64,000 nt of DNA from Agriotes lineatus (taxonomy: Eukaryota > Arthropoda > Insecta > Coleoptera > Elateridae): assembly GCA_940337035.1 (NCBI GenBank), contig CALNHX010005250.1, positions 46,671 through 110,670 of the forward strand, written 5' to 3'. Position numbers and translations under genes: made by a program. Positions 22,910 through 34,371 of the stretch are shown piece after piece; the first letter of the stretch is position 1; every line of letters begins with the position of its first letter. Below the pieces are notes generated by a model. It did no database searches and was not told the DNA's origin. It saw nothing but the letters and a program-made list of their open reading frames with translations.

Positions 22910-23587
22910 ACTTCCTTTTACGATAAAGGAAGTATTGGATTCACCCCAAAAATTCGAAATTGAGTTTTCAACAGATCTTCACGTTTTAGGGTCCCCTGAT
23001 CCCAAAAAACATATTTTTTTTCATTGGTCTGTGTGTCTGTCTGTCTGTGTGTCTGTCTGTCTGTGAACAGAATATCTCAAAAACGAAAAGAGGTATGGCG
23101 TTGAAACTTCATATATAAGTTTTGTGTACTATGTAGATGAGACAGCAAGCTTTTGAAGAAAATCGCATAACCGGAAGTAGGTGTTTACTCTTGTGATTTT
23201 TCAGTTTTTTTCGATTTTTTCAAAAACGGCTCTAACGATTTTTTTCAAACTTTACATTTTTATTATATTTTTAATGTGCATTGACGTGAAATAGGTGATT
23301 TTCCAGTTGAAAACTTCTAAAGTGGGTTTCTTTTGTTTTTTTTTTAATTTTTTTTATTAACTCCTATTTTAAATGGAACACCCGGTATATTATTACATTT
23401 TTGAATTCTGCTTAAGATTTTAGAGAAAATTTGTCTCTTCAACTAACGCTCTATTTTGTACCGTTTTTGTAGAATTCGTAATTTTTGAAAATTTTTGACA
23501 AATGCTTAAAAATTAAAAATTAAATTTTTGACTAATTATATGATCACTGTAAAAGGAAGTTGTGTGAGTGTATCACACCAGATTTTT
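22910..23587 (+). repeat. 0.7-kb interspersed repeat, copy 1
   Basis: The copy at 26051-26746 is the same sequence in the same orientation with scattered differences. Both start with a small palindrome (ACTTCCTTT...AAAGGAAGT in copy 1) and end with GTAAAAGGAAGT then TGTGAGTGTATCACACCAG, so the termini are inverted repeats of about 12 bp. A (TCTG)/(TG) microsatellite lies inside. No coding frame is conserved between copies, as expected of a non-autonomous DNA element. The family is not named here. Confidence 0.7.
23028..23065 (+). repeat. TCTG/TG microsatellite
   Basis: Run of TGTG and TCTG units inside the 0.7-kb repeat; a shorter version is in the second copy near 26165-26200. Confidence 0.8.
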
Positions 23588-24095
23588 TCTGTTCAGTATT
23601 AAATGCCTTGAGAAATAATAAACCGTTGGTATAGAATGTAATGTCCCTAAGACAGAAAGAGAACTGAATGTCAGCGCCTCTAGTGGCCGGGAAGTTCATT
23701 TTGGCGGGAAATTGAAAATACATTTCTGGTAATATTTTACTATACTGTTTATTGAAATTTGATATTTGATAACCTAGCATGAGACAATCAGTGATAATCA
23801 TAGAAATCCATAAATCATCGTGTTGGTCCATGCTGGTTTATCAAGATCGTTTTCACATGGCAGCTTTGGTTTTCACTTCCTTGGGTACTGATATTAACAA
23901 TTTGTGACCAAGGTATAATTACTCGACGCTATTCTTGGGCTAACAGTCAACAAAAGAAAAAAAAAGACATAATATAATAGTTGATTTATTGTCCAACAAA
24001 AAAATCTCCATTTATAGGACACTTAACAACTACAAAAATAATTACATAATTTGGTGCACAAATAATAGGTATAAATATATAAATTTAGGCATAAC

Positions 24096-24307
24096 AAGTT
24101 TGGCTCCAATGAGGAAGTCATCGCAGCTACGGAGGCGTTTTTGGAGGGACAACCGTCCCACTTCTATTTGGAGGGGTTAAGAAAACTGGAGAAGCGTTGT
24201 GCTAAATGTGTTAGCTTGAGGGGGGAGTACGTTGAATAAAATGTTTCATATTTCGCTAGCACGTTTCTTTCTATTTAAAGCCTGGAACTTTTCAGCACAT
24301 CCTCGTA
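24096..24307 (+). mobile_element. mariner transposase C-terminal remnant
   Basis: The plus frame 24096-24239 reads FGSNEEVIAATEAF, GQPSHFYLEGLRKLEKR and CVSLRGEYVE then stop, the typical C-terminus of mariner (DD34D) transposases. The following sequence ends ...CTTTTCAGCACATCCTCGTA at 24307, which looks like a mariner right terminal repeat with the TA target. Everything upstream of residue about 290 of a normal transposase is missing. It lies inside the P-like element, in opposite orientation to its THAP gene. Confidence 0.65.
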
Positions 24308-24417
24308 CTAGATAAGCTGCCTTAAAGCAGCATATTTTATCGTAGGTAAACTAAGGTCAAGAGTTTCCCAACATTTTGAGGTAAGCTGTATTTTGTCTCA
24401 AACTGTTGCAAATTTAC

Positions 24418-25054
24418 CTGTTTGTAATATTGGTGTTTGAGGACGAGGTGTTATACTCTCTGCCTCAGTGTTCAATACTGCACCTGGTGTAATACAAGCA
24501 AACTCCATAGTTTCCCCAGGATGCTCTAATCGAAGTACTGCCGTAGGCCTTGCCCCTAGCTGGGGCTCAAGAATTTCACCCTGCGGGATGCTATGTGAAT
24601 ATTCTCGTTCGATCTGGGGCATAACTGCTAGGAAAAAATAGCACATTCAGCTACTTAAAAAAATAACCTTAACTCACCTGGCATACTGGTTGAAAAATCT
24701 GCAGTAAGATGTTGTGCCACTTCTATCAGGGATGAACTTTGTTGCTCTGCAACTACCCCAAAAAACTACCTACATGCGTTATGTATACACCTACCTAACT
24801 GGCAAAAATAGTTTTGGTAACGCTGTTCTTTTTACAACATTATTTGGGCCAAAATCTTCTTTGACAAAATGTTTGTCGCATACCCGAAAGTTATCGTAAA
24901 CATAGTTTTTATTGAGGGTCAAAAGCTTTCTGTTACCAATTGCATGCAACAACTTGGAGTATAATTCAGGGTTTTTTTCAGGATGTATAAATCGATGTCG
25001 ACCGTGGTTCCTCTCAGGGATGCAGTTTGGCACGCAGCAGTTAATTTTAACCAT
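24418..25054 (-). pseudogene. THAP-domain protein fragment of the P-like element
   Basis: Exon a is 24795-25054, from ATG 25054. It is an 86-residue THAP domain starting MVKINCCVPNC (CxxxC pair) with HRFIHPEKNPELYSKLLHAI and the distal RVCDKHF (CxxH). Candidate exons b (24678-24746) and c (24418-24627) follow with good GT-AG sites; b to c is in phase (SMP joined to AVMPQIERE), but a to b is out of phase by one base. The frame is thus broken or exon b is mis-set. No catalytic domain follows. The THAP zinc finger would bind the transposon ends. Confidence 0.65.
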
Positions 25055-25303
25055 TTTAAATTGGTTAAGAACCTGGAGAAATAATAAACCAAGTCTTATT
25101 TCTCTAGGGGTAAGAATAATGACTGACAGGAGAGCGATGTCCGGTAAATAATATAGATCACTGCAAGGCAAACTCTACAAGTGGCGCCATCTGATCGGCC
25201 GGGAAGTGCGGCTCTTTGAGCAACCATGACTGTCCTCACTTTTACCCATAGGCTACTGTTTTCATTCTATACCAACGGTTTATTATTTCTCTAGGATTAA
25301 ATG

Positions 25304-25707
25304 CTAATTATTGTTACAATGCTATAAATCCAGTTAGTGGAAATGTCACTGGGACAGTTTCTAAAAACTAAATTCCTGGAATTTGCTGATCTCTAAAAGC
25401 ACTATATTTAGACAAACCTACAATTTTCTGAAAATAGGGACAATTAAGTACTTATCTGCTTTTGGAATATCCCAAATATAAAGGAAATATTATGTTTTAT
25501 TGTTATGATGGATAATTTGTATACGTATTTAAGTGTCTAATTCCTATTCCAAAAACTCAGGTAATCAACCCCACTTGTAAAACAACCTGATATCAGCAAC
25601 ATTATTGCTTAAAGTTCTTGGTGTTCAGTCGCTTTTGTAATTTTGTCTTGGTATATTGTTTATTTGGCTTGGTGTCTTGTTCTTATAAGTGGTGTGTGAA
25701 TCAACAT
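25304..25707. other. no gene seen
   Basis: AT-rich sequence between two transposons, with nothing recognisable. Confidence 0.4.
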
Positions 25708-26050
25708 TAGGGCGACCACCCGTCCCGATTTACCCGGGACAGTCCCGTGTTTGATGACCAATGTTCCGGTCCCGAGTTGGTATCGCCCGGGACATAACAT
25801 TTCCCGATAGAGGGTAAATTTATTTCCCCCTTTTATTTCATGTATTACGACTTCATTTCGTCAGCAAAAGCAATAGCTGACAAAATTTTTTAGCTCTTTG
25901 AAAAGCACAATCTTCCAAGTAATAGAATATCAGCATTGTCTGCAGATAATGCAGCCGTAAATTTTGGAAAACAGAACTCCGTCTTTAAAATACTATCTCT
26001 CGAAAATGATAAACTCTTAACTGCACATTGTCCAAGATTTTAAGAGTTTT
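25708..26050 (+). mobile_element. hAT transposon remnant, cut by repeat copy 2
   Basis: It begins TAGGGCGACCACCCGTCCCG, a hAT-type terminal repeat with nearby GGGACAGTCCCG palindromic words. The plus frame 25894-26043 reads KHNLPSNRISALSADNAAVN and FGKQNSVFKILSLENDKLL then AHCP, matching the hAT transposase catalytic region (ADNA...NFG...SVF...CP). The piece between the end and this segment is mostly deleted, and the right side is replaced by the 0.7-kb repeat at 26051. Confidence 0.65.
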
Positions 26051-26746
26051 ACTTCCTCTTACGAAAGGAAGTATTGGGTTCACCCCAAAAATTCTAAATT
26101 GAGTTTTCCACAGATTTAAAGTCCCCTGAACCCAAAATACATATTTTTGTTCATTGGTCTGTCATTCTGTCTGTGTATGTGTGTCTGTCTGTCTGTGAAC
26201 AGAATATCTCAAAAACGAAAAGAGGTATGGCGTTGAAACTTCATAAATAAGTTTTGTGTACTATCTAGATGCGACAGCAAGCTTTTGAAGAAAATTTTTC
26301 AAAAACAACTCTTAAAACGATTTTTTTTCAAACTTTACATGTTTACTACATTTTTAATTTATATTGATGAAAGATAGGTGATTTTCCAGTTGAATACCTC
26401 CAACGATTTTTTTTAAACTTTACATTTTTACTACATTTTTAATGTGTATTGATGTGAAATAGGTGATTTTCCAGTTGAATACTTCTAAAGTGGGTTTCTT
26501 TTGTTTTTTTTTGCTATTTTTTTTATTAACTCCCATTTTAAATAAAACACCCGGTATATTATTACATTTTTGAATTCACCTTAAAATTCTAGAGAAAATT
26601 TGTCTCTTCAACTAACGCTCTATTTTGTACCGTTTTTGTAGTATTTGTAATTTTTGACAAATGGCTAAAAATTAAAAATGAAATTTTTGACTAGTTATAA
26701 GAACACTGTAAAAGGAAGTTGTGTGAGTGTATCACACCAGATTTTT
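26051..26746 (+). repeat. 0.7-kb interspersed repeat, copy 2
   Basis: Second copy of the element at 22910-23587, same orientation. It contains a short internal duplication (a TTTTTTTCAAACTTTACAT-like word at about 26320 and 26410) not present in copy 1. Confidence 0.7.
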
Positions 26747-26986
26747 ATGCTTGGAGTTGCGTCGCGTGGTATTTTGTTTGTTGATTTAGCGTTTTTAAAG
26801 TTATTTTAACAGTTTTAAGTGTAGTTAATAGTGGTTAGTAGTGTTAGAAATATTATATAGTGACATTATTGTTTAAGAACTAAGGTGTTGTTATTGAAGA
26901 AAGAGATTATTAGTGGGTAGGTATTCTCCAGCATACATGGCTAACTTCTATTTTAAATAAACGCAATTTTTTGAAAGGGGAAGAAA

Positions 26987-28985
26987 ATGGAGCTGAGCAA
27001 TTATTATTTAACCCTCGAGGAAGCACACCGAGATAGATACATGTCGAAAATATCAACAATTGAAGTTGATCCTTACTTAATCGCATTAGAAGATTGCTCG
27101 ACCGAGATTGAAAGTTTCCCGAAAGTTTTTTATCCGGATTTATTTAATTATTTAGTGTACGCCAAAAGTGCATATACTTACATGTGAACAAATGAAAGCC
27201 TACAAAAGTCTCGAGGCATATAATCAGGCAGCTTGTGGCTGGGTAAAGATTTGCGTGAAAACCTTTGGGTGTTGCGTGCTTGTATTAGGAAACGTAAGAA
27301 TTTAATATATTATAATGATAATTATGTACTTAACTATATTGTTTGTTGTAGGTGTTGCACTCTCAACGTCTAAGAGAGAAGTTGCTATTGCCGTGGATAA
27401 TTGCGAAGAAGGACGGTGAAATTGTGTCTGCGCATTGCGACTGAGTTGCTGGGCTTGGTCAAAGCTGTACACATGTGGCAGCAGTGCTATTTTGTCTAGA
27501 GGAAGCTGTGAGGAAGTTGGAGCAAGTTAGTTGCACGGGTAAAACGGCATATTGGATGCCCCCAACAAATAAGCCTGCCGATCCAAGTCGTGGGGTGGAC
27601 TTGGACTTTGCAACTGCAAAAAAGAAGAAAGTTGGGCACGATCAACCTCTGCGATGTAGAGACAAGGAGAGAACAGTTGTACCCTCAATGACTGAAGATG
27701 AGAAATTCGATTTACTTCGAAATTTGGCAAACACTTCTCAAGGTTCGGTACTGCATACCGTCAGGAAGCCCTTTTCTGAGCGGATTTATGCTGAAATTGA
27801 ATACAAGAAAAAATTTACGATTATGGTACATTATAAGGAGGAGCACGAGAACAAAACATTACGTGAACTGCAAAAAATAGGTAATTATAGTTAAATACAT
27901 TTTTTGTCTGTAATTTAATTAAATTTAATGAGAATAACATTTACCTAATGTAACAATTTTCAGGTTTGTCCGCAGATCTGTCGGTACCCAACCTAGACTG
28001 CAGAAATATTGAAAAGGAAACACGACTGCAGTCCAAATCAAGAGCTTGGTTTTTGTATCGAGCTGGAAGAGTGACAGCTTCTAAATTTAAAAGCTGTTGC
28101 AGGACCTCCGTGGATAAGCCATCCATGTCAGTAATCAAGTCCATCTGCTATCCCTCTCAATATAAATTAAAGGTGAAGGCCCTAGAGTATGGATGCGAAC
28201 ATGAGGTGCAAGCCGTTGCTGATTTTACTAAAAAAATGCAGGAGACGCATGAAAATTTTGGAGCGGACAAGATGGGTTTATTCATAAATTCCAATTACCC
28301 ATATTTTGGTGCATCTCCAGATGCAGTTGTACAATGCGATTGTTGTGGTATGGGTCTTCTCGAGGTGAAATGCCTATATTGTGCAAGACATAGTGGTGTA
28401 ATTGAATTGATGGAAGAGAAAAAGAATTTTTTTTTGAAGTTTAAGGATGGTGAAGTGACAGTTTCAGAAGACCATGCCTATTATTATCAGGTGCAAATGC
28501 AACTTGCTCTTACGAAAGTAGACTATTGCTATTTACTTGCCTGGAGTAAGGAAAACTGTACTTTCACCAAAATCCAATTCAACAGCGTATTTTGGGAACG
28601 TGAAAGCGAAAAAGCAAAAAATCTGTTTTTTAAAGTACTTTTTCCTGAGGTACTGGGAAAGTATTTTACAAAAGCGGAAACAAAAGCAGACGAAGCAGAA
28701 GTAGAAAAGCAGGACAATGACTGGGAAGATGCAAGATGTCCTGTAGAGTTATATGATGAAGTTGTTCTAACAACATCAGAGGACGAAACAAATGGTGCTG
28801 CAGAATTGCTACAAGCCGATCCAAATAAAGTTTTGTATTGTGTGTGTCGGCAAGAAGACGATGAGAAAACGCCAATGATAGGGTGCGACTCCGGGTTCTG
28901 CAAAATCGAATGGTACCATTTGAGTTGCCTAGGTTTAAAAACAACACCTGATAATAATCCGTGGATTTGCAGGTTTTGCAAATAA
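26987..28985 (+). pseudogene. SWIM zinc finger - YqaJ nuclease - PHD finger protein (two lesions)
   Basis: Exons are about 26987-27293, 27352-27880 and 27964-28985 (GT-AG; phases 0 and 1). Exon 1 reads DPYLIALEDCSTEIESFPK, YPDLFNYLVY, then after a frameshift near 27180 EQMKAYKSLEAYN. Exon 2 has a SWIM-type zinc finger (AHCD...CTHVAAVLFCLEE) whose second Cys codon is the stop TGA at 27442-27444. Exon 3 holds an intact YqaJ-type nuclease core: RAWFLYRAGRVTASKFKSC, YGCEHE, ASPDAVV, LLEVKCL and YYYQVQMQLAL (the D...ExK and Q signature). It ends in a PHD finger (CVCRQ, GCDSGFCKIEWYHLSCLG, WICRFCK). YqaJ nucleases are related to phage lambda exonuclease. The protein could process transposon DNA and read histone tails; that role is inference. 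Confidence 0.75.
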
Positions 28986-29151
28986 ACATTTATAACTCTT
29001 TCTGTAGGTTTAACATACAGATTTTATGAAATGTAATGCTTTTTTGTGAGCTAAGTAATATGTAAGGTATTATAATAGCTATTATATTAGTATTTATTTG
29101 TTGGAATTAAATAAAAATAATTTGCTTTTAACAGTTTTTTATTTGAAATAT

Positions 29152-30734
29152 TTAGTCAAGTGGAACAATTCCAGGACACAAATTTAATAATACTGAACAA
29201 ACCACTACTATTTTATCAATAAATGCAAAATCATCGTCCCCTTTTTTCAGGGCTACTAAAGGGAAAATTTCGTGCAATATTTTAAATTTTAATTTCAAAA
29301 GCCCTATCACTCTCTCGATGTGAATTCGTACGCTTGCTAATTTCCTTGTCGATTCTACCTCTAGAGCATTCAACTGTTTTCTTTTTTTTTTTAAAGCAGG
29401 GCACTGTACTTCTGCACAATAGATTTTAACTGAATCTTCTATGGCAAAACCTCGATCAGCTACGACTAAGTCGCCCGGCATTAATTTGTCGAGAAAGCCA
29501 CAGGTTTCAGCGGAGTAATGCCTATTAAAAATTTCATCGTGTGATGGTGCTTATGAGACCAAGTTTTTGCAGCTGCCTCTAGATTTGAGGGTTTCTCAAT
29601 AAAAACCTCGAAACAATCAATTATCACTGTAGTGCGTAACTTTAAAACATTTTTAAATGAACTGGGCATGTTCATTTGTATATCCTCTCTGCTTGGCCAT
29701 TGTATAAAACACTTTAGTCTGCAATAAAGATTTTCGACAACCCTTTCAAATGTTTGTGCCGCTGTTGTACGGTGGCACTGAAATCTATTGCCCAGATCAG
29801 TAAACGCTAAATTTAGCCTTAATTTCATTAAACCTAACACTAATTGTTGAAATTTTGTCAAACTGCCTTGTCCTGAAAGGTAAGGCTCTACTACTTTATA
29901 GACATTTTCTAAATATACATATTCAGGAAATCCTGTATAATATAATGTATTACTATCACTATTTTTGAAATAGTCCTGGTCCAACTTATATTTTTTTAAT
30001 TCCTCCCTTAACGAATCAATTTCTTCATTTGCTTTACGAAGCCCAAATTGAAGCTGCTCGTGGGTGATCTCCGCTGGAACATCAACATCCATACTTTCTT
30101 CTACGTCTTCTGGTGGATTAACAGGTATTTGTTTAGTCTGTAATCAATTAAAACTGTAATACCTACTTTCAAATATAAAAAGTATAGCATTCAGATTCAG
30201 TACTAACATGCACAAAATCGAGCACTAAAATCAATCGATACATACCTTAGCATCACGATCTTTCAGTCTTTTAAATCTAACTGTTGATTTCACCTGGAGG
30301 GATGTTGTGTGGCCCATACATTTTGTGGGTACCCAATCGGGGTTGTCTTGGTCAAACAAAGAAGCCGGTTTTTCTGAAGAGGAAGTCATTTAAATTACAA
30401 ATTCGAAATTTTTCGCTACTACTCACTATTTCTTACCAGAATGAAAATGGAGTGAACATACACGACCTTATTTAAGTTTTGATTCTGTCAAATCGTCTCT
30501 CTTGATTGCAGCAATCCATTTTTTTCTCCGTAACTGCAAGAGTTTGGAAACTTTTCTGCCACTGGTGAAAATTGAAGGAATTCTGTAAAAAATATCAAAT
30601 CATAATAAAGAAAACAATACAGATCGTGAAATAAACTATTTAATTTATATACTTATTTACCTAAAGAAACGAATCAATGGTGCATCCCTGGCTGCATTAC
30701 TACCACACTTTACCACCATACAGAACGAAGGCAT
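29152..30734 (-). pseudogene. THAP - DDE_Tnp_4 (Harbinger-type) transposase, broken
   Basis: Exons are 30661-30734, 30437-30582, 30246-30373 and 29152-30137, all with GT-AG sites and compatible phases. Exons 1-2 encode a THAP zinc finger (MPSFCMVVKCGSN, RKKWIAAIKRDD, RVCSLHF). A TAA at 30468-30470 interrupts it just before RVCS. After a coiled-coil-like segment, exon 4 has the helix-turn-helix region (LTKFQQLVLGLMKLRLNL, FQCHRTTAAQTFERV). The catalytic residues follow in VIIDCFEVFIEKP (first D), GDLVVADRGFAI (second D) and RIHIERVIGLLK (E). Between the first and second D about 20 expected residues are missing with a frame change near 29490 (KFLIGITPL then CGFLDKLMP). It would bind transposon ends and cut and paste DNA; this copy cannot. 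Confidence 0.8.
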
Positions 30735-33700
30735 TTTAAAAACTGAACAAATAAACACTTATGGCAATAAAAATATTTAAATAATCCTTTGGCAGCCAAT
30801 TCTAATTAAAAAACTAAATATTTTTGCAAGTACAGCACTCCGAAACTACAGATACCGTAATGTTTACATTACAATTTTAGGTTATTTTACCTCCAACCTC
30901 GAATTGTGGTCACGTGATGCACGACGCCTTTTCTTCCTAGAGGTAGTAAAGTCCACTTGCAAAAAGTTTATAACCATATTTTTGTACAAAGCTCCGAATT
31001 TAGGTTATTTGCAGATTTAATATTTATGTGTACATAGTACAAACATTCCTGTGTAATGTAAAAAATGTGTGTAGGCCCTAACAAGAGCATTAATTGTTCT
31101 CTCCTTCCATATTACTGGCTCTTAGAAAATATCAAGACCACGCCCACAATACCTAACTGCACATAGACCAGGAGTTGATATGTTTGACCTTGGGAAGTGT
31201 TCTGCTTTATTATAGAGTTATGATACTAATATTAATTTCACTTAAAATTATTGTTAATCACCAAGTTGCTTTAATCTTGTATAAATGTCGTTAAATCTCC
31301 TTTATACGGTTTTTAGACTAACGGCTTTAATTAATTCTCTTTAAAACGATTTGTACTTTAATTTTAGTTATATTACTCCAAATCTCGTTAGAAATGATTT
31401 TAAGGGTAGTTAATTATTTTAAAGTTTGTGTTAGTGACTGCAAATCATTGAAAATTACTTTTACTATCGAATATATGTACGAAAAATTATTTTTAATATC
31501 GTCTAAAAATATCAAATCGTTCTTATGCATCCCATTAGAAAGATTTATAATTATATTAACATTAGATTATTTAAACTCTTTCAGAAACATGATCAGTCTC
31601 ATTAAAACTGTATTAAGATATTTTATTAAAATGACCGCTGATAGTAAAAACCGCATTAAATCATGCTTCTACGATTTTACTCACATTAAAGAAATTTCTC
31701 ACGTTACTGACGCCACATAAGTTGGAATTTATGTTAAATCTTCTTAAAATTATATGTATTAAAATATGTGTTAAAGTGATTGTTCACTGTTCATGCAACA
31801 ACATTATTTCTAATATTTTTAAGCGTTATTACATCACGCTTATGCTGTTACCCCTTCCTAATTTTACCACCTTATTTATTTACATTATTTTAACAAAGTA
31901 TATTTAATCTCACCAAAATTATGTTAATTTGTTTTATTACAATTACCGCTAACCACTTGAAATTACATTTAATATCTTCTGAAAACGACAGGATAATCAC
32001 TCTAATACGATATTACCCGTGATTAAGACGATTTCTAATTTTATTAACGTTACATTATTTGAAACCTCGTTTAGAAGTATGTTAGTCTTGTTGAATTTAT
32101 ATGCAAACAATGATATTTAATTTCGTCTATATGCGACATTAAATCACGCTTATGCAATGTTAATCCCCCCCTTCCCACCCCATTGAAAATATTTATAATT
32201 ATATTAACATTACTAAAAACCACATTAAATGATGTTAATGGGATGTTACTCTTCATTAAAACGACTTATATTTTTTTACGTTAGATTACTTGAAACCTTG
32301 TTTAGACATTATTTCTAATATCGTTGAAACGACATTAAATCATGCATATACCAATTTTCCCCATTTAAATCGATTTCTGGGTTTCTTAAGGTGAAATTAT
32401 TTTAAATATCGTTACAGAGTTGGTAAAATCTGGTTGAAACTATTATTTCTTATCTCGTTTAAGCAACATTAAGTCAGGCTTATGCTATGTTATCCTTCTT
32501 TGCCAAGATATTTCATTAAAACGACGGCCTATCACGAACATATAATATATTTAATCTCGTGAAATTACTTTGTTTCAACTAGCTCAGAAGTATGTCCAAT
32601 CTCGTTAAAACGATGTTAATTTGTTTTATTAATATTATCGCTAATGACGAGCAATTCTATTTAATATTCTTTAAAAACGACAGGAAATTACACTAATACG
32701 ATATTATCAGCGAGTATGACTTTTTTAATTTTATTAACGCTATATTGAAATCTCGCTTAGAAGTATGTTAAATCTCGTTAAGTTTATATATGAAAAATTA
32801 AATTAAATTTCTGTTAAAAATGATATTAAAACACGTTGATACGATGTTACCCCCATTAGAAAGATTTATAATTATATTAAGGTTATATTATTTGTACTCG
32901 TTCAGAAGTATGTTCAGCCTCTTTAAAATTGTGTTAAAACATTTTATGCAAATTACGGCTAATCAGGAAGAATTATATCTAATATCGTTTAAAACCCTAT
33001 TAAATCAGGTTTATGCAATGTTCCTCCCTCCATTAAAACGATTTCTAATTTGATTGACGTTACATTACTTGAAATATAGTATGTTAACTCTTGTTAAAGT
33101 TATATGTAGATATTAAAAGATTTGTTAAAATAATTCTTCATTGCAAATTACTATTATTTATAATCTCGTTCAAACGACATTAAATCACGCTTATGCGACA
33201 TTTCCCTCTGATGTTATTAAGGTGACGTCATTTAAAATCTTGTGAGTGTTATGTTAAATAATTTTGTTCAAGTGACTTTTAATCACGAAAAATTGTTTCT
33301 AATCTCGTGCAAAAAACATTAACTCAGCTTATGCGACGTTACCTCGACTTAAAAGGAATTCTAATTTTATTAACATTACATTGTTTCAACTCGTTCAGAA
33401 GTCTCTTCAATTTCATTAAAATTACATATTTTTTTTATTAAAATAGCCTCTAATCGAAAATTATATTTAATTAGTTTAAAATCACATTAAATCATGCTTA
33501 AGCGAAGTTACAGCCGATTAAGATGATTCCTAATTCTATTAAGGTTAGATTACTTGAAAACCCCTTTATTGTACGTATCAAAATATTTGTTAAAGTAATT
33601 GTTTGCTACATTACCCCTCCTGAAAACCATTTCTGATTTTATTAACGTGACGCCAAGTTAAATTTGGTTATAGAGTTTATAAGAGCTCATTACAGTTATG

Positions 33701-34371
33701 TTAAAAGACTTTGTTAGAGTGACTTTTAATCACAAAAAATGATTTCGAATCACGCTTAAGCAACATTAAAACGATTTCTAATTTTATTAACGTTACATCA
33801 TTTTAACTCGTTCAGAAATACTTTAAACCTTGTTAAAATTTTGTTAAAAGATTTTATTAAAGGCTAATCACGCAAAATTATATTTAACATCGTCTACAAA
33901 CGATATTAAATCACCTCTACGCGATTTTATCCCTCATTGAAATTATTTGTAACTATAATAACGCTTCACTATTTCAACTCGTTCAGAAGCATACCCAATC
34001 TTGTTGAAATTGTTTTTTTTATTATAATAATCGTTAATCATGAAAAATTATATTTAATCTCTTTTAAAAACGACATTAAATCATGATTATGCGATGATCG
34101 CCCATTAAAACGATTTCTTATTTTGTTAACTCTACGTTATTTGAAATATCGTTAAGAAACATTTAAATGTATGTTAAAAGATTTTTGAAAAATTACCGTT
34201 AATCACGAAAAATTATATTTCGTCTCGTATACAACGTGATGTTATCTCTTATTAAGATAATTTATAATTTTAGTAACGATTTTTTTGCAATCGCGCTAAA
34301 TATTGTTAAAATTTATGTAAAAGAGTTGGTTGAAGTAACCGTTAGTCACAAAAACTACTAGTTGCAAAATT

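Larger units (their letters stand above)
23606..25295 (-). mobile_element. P-like DNA transposon carrying a THAP exon (non-autonomous)
   Basis: The ends are 33-bp terminal inverted repeats with one mismatch (23606-23638 and 25263-25295; core AATAATAAACCGTTGGTATA), flanked by the 8-bp target duplication ATTAAATG (23598-23605 and 25296-25303). Length is 1690 bp. The minus strand encodes a THAP DNA-binding domain, found at the N-terminus of P-element transposases, which also make 8-bp duplications. The RNase-H-like catalytic part is absent. hAT elements also make 8-bp duplications, so the P assignment rests mainly on the THAP exon. Confidence 0.7.
26747..30960. mobile_element. ISL2EU-like (PIF/Harbinger group) DNA transposon, two convergent genes, decayed
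   Basis: Two intron-containing genes face each other: a SWIM-YqaJ-PHD protein on the plus strand (26987-28985) and a THAP-DDE transposase on the minus strand (29152-30734). Their 3' ends are 166 bp apart. As I recall the literature, pairing a DDE_Tnp_4-type transposase with a YqaJ-like exonuclease marks the ISL2EU lineage. The outer boundaries are estimates: the left is taken from the end of repeat copy 2, the right from a region with weak similarity to the left (GCGTCG...CGTG words at about 26763 and 30925). No clean terminal inverted repeat was resolved. Both genes carry stops or frameshifts. Confidence 0.6.

Noticed and set aside
22833..23066. 77-codon frame ending SVCLSVCVSVCL
   Set aside because: The Cys/Ser/Val run is translation of the TCTG/TG microsatellite in a non-coding repeat.
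28529..28989. Minus-strand frames of 107-150 codons
   Set aside because: They are antisense shadows of the YqaJ-PHD exon.
31394..31907. Open frames of 108 and 61 codons
   Set aside because: They lie in satellite units and come from low-complexity AT-rich repeats.
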